A stretch of 50,149 nt of DNA from Bacillota bacterium. GTDB lineage: Bacteria; Bacillota_I; Bacilli_A; Erysipelotrichales; Erysipelotrichaceae. Position numbers and translations under genes: made by a program. Position 1 is the first letter of the stretch. Each line of letters begins with the position of its first letter. Below the pieces are notes generated by a model. That model was given only the letters and a program-made list of their open reading frames with translations. It was not told where the DNA came from and searched no databases. Shown here piece by piece: positions 15,155 to 21,584 of the stretch. The DNA lies in assembly GCA_023388995.1 (NCBI GenBank), contig JAEWFD010000044.1, forward strand, positions 1-50,149. Direction: 5' to 3'.

Positions 15155-16382
15155 GCCGCTTCCATCGGGGCGCATGGGTATTCTTTGGACACTGGCTTCG
15201 ATCCGCGACGCAGCGGTGGTGGAATTCGGCTGCATGGGGCATATGCTCTACAGCGGAGTAACACTAAGGAACAGCGGAGTATATAGCGGAGCTAAACGCT
15301 ATTCAACCCATATTGATGAAACAGATATTGCGATGGGTGGTACCTCAAAGCTAGCTGATACGATCGCTCATGTAATGCAAATCGACAATCCCCGTGTTAT
15401 TTTCTTGCTGCCATCTTCTATTCCTGAAGTAATTGGAACAGATCTTCGTGCTGAAGCGAAACAGTTGCAGCAGGAATATCCTGACACCCTGTTTCTGCCT
15501 TTCGGGTATGGTGGCTTTGAAGTAACCCAGCATCGTGGTGTGCAAGAGGCTTTGTTGCAGCTTGTTAAGGTTTTGCCTAAAGAAACGGAAAAAACAGCAG
15601 CGCCTACTTTTAATATCATTGGATCTTGTGCCGATTTATTCCGCTTCCAAGCGGATGCGCATGAATTATTGCGCATTATGGAGGGTGCATTTGGCATGAA
15701 AGCAGTGTGTGTTTTAACCTCCGATACAGCCATTGCCGATATTGAGAATATGGGTAGTGCGCATATGAACCTTGTTATTCGCCGGGAGGGTGAGCCAGCA
15801 GCAGCCTACTTGCAAGAGAAATTTGGTACACCTTATCTGTTGGAACGCCCCTATGGTATCCAGGGAACGACAACATGGATTGCGAAAGTGAGTGAAATCT
15901 TAGGTATGAAACCAAATTCAGATTTCATGGATAGCCAGCATCTGGAAGGAAAACAGCTGCTCATGAACATAGCACCGCAGCTCCGCCATTTCATCATGGA
16001 TCATGCTGACGAAAGCCGGCTCTCGATCGGCGCACATGCTGATGTGGTTCAAAGTATTCTTGCATTCGGCTGCAATGAACTATCGCTGCCAAAAGGTATA
16101 TGCTGGTGCGATAACCCTGACATGGCAAATGATGAAATTCCATATTTTACAGAGGCGCAATGGACAGCAGCGATACAAGAGCATAAAAAGGGACTGCTCA
16201 TGGCAAGCGGTGAGGCGCTGGAGTGGGCACAACGAGACAAAACCCTGCAAATTGCCAATCCTGATACGCAGTGGCGGTTAAATTCTTATATACCTCCATT
16301 TATGGGCTTCCGGGGGGCACTTCATCTGATCGACTTATGGGTGAATGCCGTATTGAAGCAGGAAGAGGATGAGAACGAGTAA
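15135..16382 (+). CDS. Nitrogenase component 1-like protein, K-type subunit
   Basis: 415 residues, partner of the preceding subunit. The N-terminus LWTLASIRDAAVVEFGCMGH keeps one interfacial cysteine, Cys33. The third P-cluster cysteine is replaced by serine (LPSSIPEVIGTDL). The FeMo-co Cys position is again lost (LVIRREGEPAAAYL). With three cysteines from D and one from K this resembles the asymmetric [4Fe-4S] site of dark-operative protochlorophyllide reductase rather than a P-cluster. Ribosome site AAAGGAGGAAG. Last gene of the operon. Confidence 0.83.
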   Translation: MGLHRFKPLPSGRMGILWTLASIRDAAVVEFGCMGHMLYSGVTLRNSGVYSGAKRYSTHIDETDIAMGGTSKLADTIAHVMQIDNPRVIFLLPSSIPEVIGTDLRAEAKQLQQEYPDTLFLPFGYGGFEVTQHRGVQEALLQLVKVLPKETEKTAAPTFNIIGSCADLFRFQADAHELLRIMEGAFGMKAVCVLTSDTAIADIENMGSAHMNLVIRREGEPAAAYLQEKFGTPYLLERPYGIQGTTTWIAKVSEILGMKPNSDFMDSQHLEGKQLLMNIAPQLRHFIMDHADESRLSIGAHADVVQSILAFGCNELSLPKGICWCDNPDMANDEIPYFTEAQWTAAIQEHKKGLLMASGEALEWAQRDKTLQIANPDTQWRLNSYIPPFMGFRGALHLIDLWVNAVLKQEEDENE

Positions 16383-16385
16383 AAA

Positions 16386-16414
16386 TTGCAATTTGCGGCT
16401 GAACATGGCATAAT
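16386..16414 (+). promoter_or_regulatory. Promoter of the rqcP-yabP block
   Basis: TTGCAA (16386-16391), 17-base spacer, CATAAT (16409-16414), starting 4 bases after the K-like stop codon. It gives rqcP its own transcription independent of the iron/nitrogenase-like operon. No terminator is visible between the two. Confidence 0.5.
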
Positions 16415-16437
16415 ATGAAAAGAGAAGAGGTAGTGTT

Positions 16438-16689
16438 ATGCGACTTGATAAATATCTAAAAGTTTCACGCATTTTGAAGCGGCGCAGCGTATCGAAAGAG
16501 ATGGCCGATCATTCGCGCGTTCTCGTAAATGGGAAACCGGCAAAACCTGCATATACGGTAAAGCCAGGTGATGTGATTGAGGTTGTCTTTGGAAATCGCA
16601 GCCTGAAAGTCAGAGTGCTGAACGTACAAGCAACAGTTCGGAAAGAAGATGCCGACCAGCTGTATGAAGTAATCGATGAAGAAATCTAG
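16438..16689 (+). CDS. rqcP: S4-domain ribosome quality control protein RqcP (YabO)
   Basis: 83 residues that are essentially one S4 RNA-binding domain: MRLDKYLKVSRILKRRSVS, LVNGKPAKPAYTVKPGDVIE. In Bacillus, RqcP (YabO) binds stalled 50S subunits and drives C-terminal alanine tailing with RqcH. ATG 16438 follows AGAGGTAGTG. The order rqcP-yabP-yabQ-divIC is the same as in Bacillus. Confidence 0.9.
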   Translation: MRLDKYLKVSRILKRRSVSKEMADHSRVLVNGKPAKPAYTVKPGDVIEVVFGNRSLKVRVLNVQATVRKEDADQLYEVIDEEI

Positions 16690-16698
16690 CATGAATAG

Positions 16699-16738
16699 AA
16701 GCCTCCTTAGCATAAGATGAAGCAAAAGGAGGCTTTTT
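16699..16738 (+). terminator. Hairpin that is both terminator-like and covers the yabP ribosome site
   Basis: AAGCCTCCTT (16699-16708) pairs with AAGGAGGCTT (16726-16735), followed by more T, as in an intrinsic terminator. The right arm is also the AAGGAGG Shine-Dalgarno of yabP, whose ATG is at 16741. Formation of the hairpin should stop most transcripts after rqcP and hide the ribosome site in those that pass. Confidence 0.75.
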
Positions 16739-16740
16739 GT

Positions 16741-17040
16741 ATGGATAACAACGCATTGAATCCACTTAAATTTGATACCAATCCGTATCACAATGTGGTA
16801 TTAAAAGACCGTAAAACACTCGAACTAACCGGAGTAAAGCAAATTGACAGTTTTGATAACCGGGAATTTTTAATCGAAACGAGTCAAGGATGGATGGTTG
16901 TCGAAGGACAAGATTTGATATTGGGCAAATTAGATACAGAACGTGGTGAAGTAATTATTAAGGGTCTCATTGAAGCGGTGCGCTACTTAGCCAATAAGAA
17001 AAGCGAAAAAGAAAGTATTGTAGGCAAATTGTTTAAATGA
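16741..17040 (+). CDS. yabP: Sporulation protein YabP
   Basis: 99 residues, YabP/YqfC family: HNVVLKDRKTLELTGVKQID, FLIETSQGWMVVEGQDLILG and EVIIKGLIEAVRY. In Bacillus it is needed for spore coat and cortex assembly together with YabQ. ATG 16741 is the start because AAGGAGG lies 8 bases before it; an ATG at 16717 lies inside the hairpin loop. The stop overlaps the yabQ start (ATGA). Confidence 0.9.
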   Translation: MDNNALNPLKFDTNPYHNVVLKDRKTLELTGVKQIDSFDNREFLIETSQGWMVVEGQDLILGKLDTERGEVIIKGLIEAVRYLANKKSEKESIVGKLFK

Positions 17041-17477
17041 TCCTGCTTCCTGCTCAGCTGCAATCCCTTGCCTTCATGGTATGGATGGGCTGGGGATATG
17101 GTGCAATTTATTCATTATGGAATCGCTTATTTTATCGCTACCGCAAAAAAAACATCATGCTGGTGTTAGAAATTGTATTTCATGTATGTTTTCATGCTGC
17201 ATTATATTATGGTTTATTTTATATTCAATATGGTATTATGAATCTCTATCTTTGGCTTGCTTTTTTCTTAGGATTATACATCTATTTAAGATGGTATAGC
17301 CTGTTATTTCTGAGGTTTTACGAACGTTGCATGCGGTTTTTGTATGCAACTACCAAACCGCTAAGGATTGCTTATTCTAAAATCTTTGCTATAATTAAAA
17401 AGATCAAGATTAAGCAAAGGAGAAGAAAAGATGCCAAAAAACGCAATCGAAAAAGGAAAAAAGAAAAAAAGCAATAA
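17037..17477 (+). CDS. yabQ: Spore cortex protein YabQ
   Basis: 146 residues: an N-terminal segment (LQSLAFMVWMGWGYGAIYSL) followed by three more hydrophobic helices, the topology of the YabQ family, and a very basic tail (RRRKDAKKRNRKRKKEKKQ). In Bacillus it is required for cortex formation in the outer forespore membrane. The basic tail is encoded in the 47 bases that overlap divIC in another frame. Confidence 0.85.
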   Translation: MILLPAQLQSLAFMVWMGWGYGAIYSLWNRLFYRYRKKNIMLVLEIVFHVCFHAALYYGLFYIQYGIMNLYLWLAFFLGLYIYLRWYSLLFLRFYERCMRFLYATTKPLRIAYSKIFAIIKKIKIKQRRRKDAKKRNRKRKKEKKQ

Positions 17478-17757
17478 ACGATTCATTGGACTCGCCTCAT
17501 TTGCATTATCAATATGTTTCTTTGCTGCATCTGCTTATTTCTTATATGAAACCATGCGGGAAATCTATTCCATGATTTCTTTGAAACAAGAAATTAAGGT
17601 ATCGGAAGATGTGCTTCGTGTTTTGAAGGAAGAAACAGATCAGCTTAGCAGTGAAAAACAAAAATTGGAAGATCCTAAGTATGTGAAGCGTTATGCTAGA
17701 AATCAATACCTACTTACCAAAGAAGGAGAAAAGATCTTTTATTTGCCAGGCAAGTAA
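17431..17757 (+). CDS. divIC: Cell division protein DivIC/FtsB
   Basis: 108 residues: basic N-terminus, one membrane helix (LASFALSICFFAASAYFLY), then a coiled coil (SLKQEIKVSEDVLRVLKEET) and the family ending KYVKRYARNQYLLTKEGEKI. Member of the divisome FtsQ-FtsL-FtsB complex. Start ATG 17431 follows AAAGGAG and lies inside the yabQ end. Last gene of the block. Confidence 0.88.
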   Translation: MPKNAIEKGKKKKSNKRFIGLASFALSICFFAASAYFLYETMREIYSMISLKQEIKVSEDVLRVLKEETDQLSSEKQKLEDPKYVKRYARNQYLLTKEGEKIFYLPGK

Positions 17758-17788
17758 ACATGAGACCTATCAAGTTTCATGTTTTTTT
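17756..17788 (+). terminator. Intrinsic terminator after divIC
   Basis: AAACATGA and TCATGTTT pair around a 13-base loop and the right arm runs into a T tract. It overlaps the divIC stop. The following gap to 17922 is AT-rich; I see no convincing -35/-10 pair in it. Confidence 0.85.
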
Positions 17789-17922
17789 ATTATGAGCTAA
17801 TGAATGCAAATCATTTTATTAGTTTATTGTTTTGTATCTTCTGGATAATAAATATTGAGTTAATTATTTTTTTTGCAGCAATTCTTGCAGTTCATTCGTA
17901 TATAGTGCGGGAGGTGAAAGGC

Positions 17923-18408
17923 ATGCATAACCAATCTTTCCGGCCGGAAGATTCGATTGAAATTTTAGTTTCAACTTATGAAAACAAATTGTATAGAACT
18001 GCCATAGCCTTGATGAAAAACAAAGCAGATGCAGAAGAAGTTGTACAGGAGTCATTTATAAAGCTTTTTGCAGCACAGCGGGCTTTCCATTCGCTAGAAC
18101 ATGAAGAAGCGTGGCTGATGCGCGTTGCCATTAATTTGTGTAAAAGCCGACTTCGCTCCAGCTGGTGGAAAAAGACTGTGCCGCTGCTGGATACATATCC
18201 TGCAAAGTCAGCACAGCAATCGACGTTGGTGGAAGCTGTCATGGCATTGCCGTCGAAGTATCGGATGGTGATTCATTTGTTTTATTATGAAGGCTACTCC
18301 ACAAAAGAAATCGCAGTAATTTCCGGACAGAAAGAATCTACTGTCCGAAGTATGCTCACCAGAGCCAGACAAAAATTGAAAGATATCTTACAGGAGGATG
18401 AGCTATGA
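17923..18408 (+). CDS. ECF-type RNA polymerase sigma factor
   Basis: 161 residues with sigma region 2 (LYRTAIALMKNKADAEEVVQ, ESFIKLF) and region 4 (LPSKYRMVIHLFYYEGYSTK, EIAVISGQKESTVRSMLTRA), and no regions 1 or 3, as in ECF factors. ATG 17923 follows GGGAGGTGAAAG; a longer in-frame reading from 17779 runs through the terminator and is rejected. Its stop overlaps the next start, typical of a sigma/anti-sigma pair. Confidence 0.9.
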   Translation: MHNQSFRPEDSIEILVSTYENKLYRTAIALMKNKADAEEVVQESFIKLFAAQRAFHSLEHEEAWLMRVAINLCKSRLRSSWWKKTVPLLDTYPAKSAQQSTLVEAVMALPSKYRMVIHLFYYEGYSTKEIAVISGQKESTVRSMLTRARQKLKDILQEDEL

Positions 18409-19619
18409 AAGAGTATCAAGCGTATATGAATACAATATCGGTAGACCCTGTGTTGCATCATAGAATCATCAAGCAAGCAGCCACTAAGTCTTCCAGGCAA
18501 AAAACGATCCGCTATTCCCTGGCAGCTGTAATATCGTGTGCCGCTTTATTGCTGGTCAGTCTTTGGAACCCAACATTGTGGCAGAAACAACCTGATCAAA
18601 TGATACTGACTGACCTGACATTTAATCGCGGGGAACTTGGCGCAGCGGATAACCGCAAGCAATTTCCGCCGGGATATTTTACCGAAAAGTTAACAGCAGA
18701 AACATTGCAATCTGTTCTAGGTGATGCTGCCACATTAGGCAGCTGGGACGTACAGGCAGGATTTTCCGGTGAAGGAAACACCATTGACCTATATGCATCA
18801 CTGCTATTTAGTTCCGGAACTGCAGCAACAATACAAATGGCGAATGGTCCTGTTTTGATTGACTATCGCTTTCCAAATGAACCGACCATTACAACAGTCC
18901 ATGGAACAGAGGTAGTTGCAGGATATTGGCAGGATGATCCTTCCTCCGCTCAGTTTTTGTACTATGCCTCTTTTCAAATAGGGGCAACGGGTTATTACAT
19001 GGAAATTACGGGAAAAGAAGAGGTGAAAGATGAACTTACACTTTTAGTGAATACGCTAATATTGCAAGGTGCTGTTGATCTTACTGTAATCACTCCCTCA
19101 AATATTCCTGAATGGCGCGAGGAAACTCTGAGCTGGGAGCAGGCTGGCAAAGAAATGGCATTGGGTAGTTACGTACCAGCGCAAACAATCGATAATCTGG
19201 GATTTGACTTCGCACGACGTACGATCAATCAACAGCAAAATGATCTGAGTCTGCATTACTACCATGGTATGCATTCCCTAAACTGGCGTATCCATTATTT
19301 GAATGAAGAGAACAAGAAGCGAATTGTTGCAATTGCTCAAACAGAAACATATGATCTATCTTTGTATCCAATTCCTCGCGCTGATTCTATTCCCGACGAA
19401 CTCCGCCTAATTGTTGAAGATCCTATTTTCAGAGTGGAGGACTTAACCTTAGAAACGGTACTCACAAGAGCATATAAAATGCAGGATGCTGGCGACACAT
19501 CAGAGTATCGAATGCATTTCAGCGTACTTTATGGAACGATACTTGTGGGAATTGATGCCAAAGGTGTACAACCTGAAACAATTTATGCACTCTTGCGAGA
19601 TCTGCCAATAACGAAATAA
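18405..19619 (+). CDS. Membrane protein, probable anti-sigma factor with DUF4367-like domain
   Basis: 404 residues. A short cytoplasmic N-terminus (about 1-33) is followed by one membrane helix (YSLAAVISCAALLLVSLW) and a large extracytoplasmic part. The latter has repeated beta-rich units (FQIGATGYYMEITGKEEVKD, ELTLLVNTLI) like DUF4367 domains seen behind ECF sigma factors. Start overlaps the sigma gene (ATGA). The role as anti-sigma factor rests on context and topology; no zinc-binding anti-sigma motif (HxxxCxxC) is present. Confidence 0.65.
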   Translation: MKEYQAYMNTISVDPVLHHRIIKQAATKSSRQKTIRYSLAAVISCAALLLVSLWNPTLWQKQPDQMILTDLTFNRGELGAADNRKQFPPGYFTEKLTAETLQSVLGDAATLGSWDVQAGFSGEGNTIDLYASLLFSSGTAATIQMANGPVLIDYRFPNEPTITTVHGTEVVAGYWQDDPSSAQFLYYASFQIGATGYYMEITGKEEVKDELTLLVNTLILQGAVDLTVITPSNIPEWREETLSWEQAGKEMALGSYVPAQTIDNLGFDFARRTINQQQNDLSLHYYHGMHSLNWRIHYLNEENKKRIVAIAQTETYDLSLYPIPRADSIPDELRLIVEDPIFRVEDLTLETVLTRAYKMQDAGDTSEYRMHFSVLYGTILVGIDAKGVQPETIYALLRDLPITK

Positions 19620-19670
19620 AAATCTTGAACTATGCTCACTGACAAAGAAATCCTATTGAACAACAAAGCT

Positions 19671-19708
19671 AAAAACGGCAAGTTCTGTTATGAAACTGCC
19701 GTTTTTTT
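19671..19708. terminator. Bidirectional terminator between convergent genes
   Basis: AAAAACGGCA and TGCCGTTTTTTT pair with one bulged base and a short loop; A-rich on one side and T-rich on the other, so it can serve both the upstream plus-strand gene and the minus-strand SIR2-like gene, whose last codons it overlaps. Confidence 0.8.
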
Positions 19709-20611
19709 CTGGATGTCCTTCATCACTGATTCATAGTATTGTGTCCAGTCAGGATCATCTATTTCTATGACTTCCACATCAAAATCTTGTAAAATCAGCT
19801 TCTTCTTCAAATCAATGCTGTTTACATAATAGTAAATCTTGTTCTTTTCCGTCTTTGCTAAATTCATTTCGCCCCATATCCTTGCTCTCTTGTTCAAGAC
19901 CCACCAGATATCAATTTCGGAATAATCAAGACCGAACCCCACAAAAAAGAGATTGCTGTGAAAGAAAAGATCAAGCCAGGAATCATCATCAAATTGATTG
20001 TCAGCTATTTTTTCAGTCATCTTGGCAATTCGTTTCTGTTTGCCTTTTAAATAATAAGTACCTTTTATATAGTCGTTGATTTTGCCGATTCCTCCGCAAT
20101 AATGATCCAAGCCAAGCATAATGCTTTTGGGGTCATTGATTTCACCGTGGATATGCCAAACGGTGCAGGGTGCGTTCTCTTTCATCAACTTGCTTTTCCT
20201 TCTGATGCTATACAGCATTTCGCTGCTGTCACTATCCGTAAGCTGGAATCCACCTTGCTCCAATGCAGCTTCGATCCCGTAGTCATAATTGGTAGTGATG
20301 ATGTTTTGAAAATGAGGAATAGTCCAAAACTGCTTCAAATAAGGAGAAGGTACAACAGAGCCCAGCTCTTTGGCAATCTTTGTTTTGATGCCCTCTTCTA
20401 CCCTTTTGTTGTATTGGTGCTGGCAAGCTGCTAAAACAATACGTTCATAAAAGAAGGTGTATGGCTCCAGATGAGCCATTTTGTGGTTATCGTCAAATGC
20501 CAGCTGAAGGTGATTATCCTGTGCCAGCCGCTCCAGAATATCACTCCAGGAAATATGATGGTTTCCTGTCCATCTGTTGATTCCATTTCCTAAAAATAGT
20601 GTGTTTTTCAT
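19688..20611 (-). CDS. SIR2-like domain protein
   Basis: 307 residues. The NAD-binding SIR2 fold is recognisable by FLGNGINRW (6-14), TTNYDYG (106-112), WHIHGEIND (152-160, catalytic-type His) and FVGFGLDYSEID near 220. This is the non-sirtuin SIR2-like group (SIR2_2) whose members act as NADases in anti-phage systems or as stand-alone proteins. No effector partner is fused or adjacent. Ribosome site GGGGAAAT. Function in defence is possible but not shown by the sequence. Confidence 0.75.
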   Translation of the reverse strand: MKNTLFLGNGINRWTGNHHISWSDILERLAQDNHLQLAFDDNHKMAHLEPYTFFYERIVLAACQHQYNKRVEEGIKTKIAKELGSVVPSPYLKQFWTIPHFQNIITTNYDYGIEAALEQGGFQLTDSDSSEMLYSIRRKSKLMKENAPCTVWHIHGEINDPKSIMLGLDHYCGGIGKINDYIKGTYYLKGKQKRIAKMTEKIADNQFDDDSWLDLFFHSNLFFVGFGLDYSEIDIWWVLNKRARIWGEMNLAKTEKNKIYYYVNSIDLKKKLILQDFDVEVIEIDDPDWTQYYESVMKDIQKKTAVS

Positions 20612-20658
20612 TATTTCCCCATTTCTATCATGTTTCTTTGCAACGACCTGTTGTCACT

Positions 20659-20687
20659 ATTCTAACAGCAATCTGCCGCAACCGCAA
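20659..20687 (-). promoter_or_regulatory. Promoter of the SIR2-like gene
   Basis: On the minus strand TTGCGG (20687-20682), 17-base spacer, TAGAAT (20664-20659), about 45 bases before the start codon. Confidence 0.5.
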
Positions 20688-20810
20688 ACTGCTTCGGTAT
20701 AAAACTACATGGATATTCTTGCGATATCCAACATAAGCTTTTGGGGAAACACTTCCGTATCCAAGGCAAAAGATGAGTTTACGTAAAATTACAGTTTTTA
20801 TGGTAGTTCA

Positions 20811-20839
20811 TTGCTTTTCGGAAAAAATTGCAGTATATT
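20811..20839 (+). promoter_or_regulatory. Promoter of the ABC-2 exporter genes
   Basis: TTGCTT (20811-20816), 17-base spacer, TATATT (20834-20839), 25 bases before the ATPase start. Divergent from the SIR2-like promoter in the 253-base gap 20612-20864, which otherwise shows nothing notable. Confidence 0.55.
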
Positions 20840-20864
20840 GAAATCAACTACTGGAGGAAGATAC

Positions 20865-21584
20865 ATGTTAGAAATACGTAATTTTAGTGAATCGTATGGA
20901 TCATCTGTGAAAGCTGTAGACAATTTATCATTGGTCGTTGAAAGCGGTGAGATTTATGGCTTTGTTGGCCATAATGGTGCCGGGAAAACCACAACCATTA
21001 AAGCAGTTGCGGGTATATTGCAATTAAAGGAAGGGGAAGTATGGATTGATGGGCAATCCATGAAGGACCATCCTGTTGCCTGCAAGAAAAAAATTGCTTA
21101 TATCCCGGACAATCCGGATATTTATGAATCAATGAGCGGTATTGCTTATTTGAATTTTATTGCGGATATGTATGAGATTAATAGTGAAAAACGCAATGAA
21201 AGAATCAAAAAGTATGCTGATATGTTTGAGCTGACCCCAAGACTATCAGATTTCATTTCATCGTATTCTCATGGGATGAGACAAAAACTGGTGCTTATTT
21301 CTGCTTTGATTCATGAACCAAAGCTTATGATTCTGGACGAACCATTTGTTGGGCTAGATCCAAAAGCAACTCATCAACTAAAAGAAATCATGAAGGAGAT
21401 GTGTGCAAAAGGCGCTTCCATCTTCTTTTCAAGCCATGTTTTAGAAGTTGTGCAGAAGCTATGTGATAAAGTAGCCATTATCAAAAAAGGGAAGTTAATC
21501 GCAAGCGGAACGATTGATTCCGTCATCGGGAATCAATCATTGGAAGATGTCTTCCTGGAATTGACGGATGATCAACATGAATAA
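20865..21584 (+). CDS. ABC transporter ATP-binding protein (ABC-2 exporter type)
   Basis: 239 residues: Walker A GHNGAGKTT, signature YSHGMRQKL (SHGMR replacing LSGGQ, common in this exporter group), Walker B LMILDEPFVGLD, switch His FFSSHVLEVV. It pairs with the permease that starts 17 bases before its stop. ATG 20865 follows GGAGGAAG; the upstream extension has no ribosome site. Substrate unknown. Confidence 0.92.
   Translation: MLEIRNFSESYGSSVKAVDNLSLVVESGEIYGFVGHNGAGKTTTIKAVAGILQLKEGEVWIDGQSMKDHPVACKKKIAYIPDNPDIYESMSGIAYLNFIADMYEINSEKRNERIKKYADMFELTPRLSDFISSYSHGMRQKLVLISALIHEPKLMILDEPFVGLDPKATHQLKEIMKEMCAKGASIFFSSHVLEVVQKLCDKVAIIKKGKLIASGTIDSVIGNQSLEDVFLELTDDQHE

Noticed and set aside
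13844..16382. True dinitrogenase (nif) genes
   Set aside because: FeMo-co cysteine is missing in both subunits, the K P-cluster cysteines are mostly missing, and no nifB/E/N is present.
19855..20434. Plus-strand frames opposite the SIR2-like gene
   Set aside because: Shadow frames; the minus strand carries clear SIR2-like motifs and its own ribosome site.
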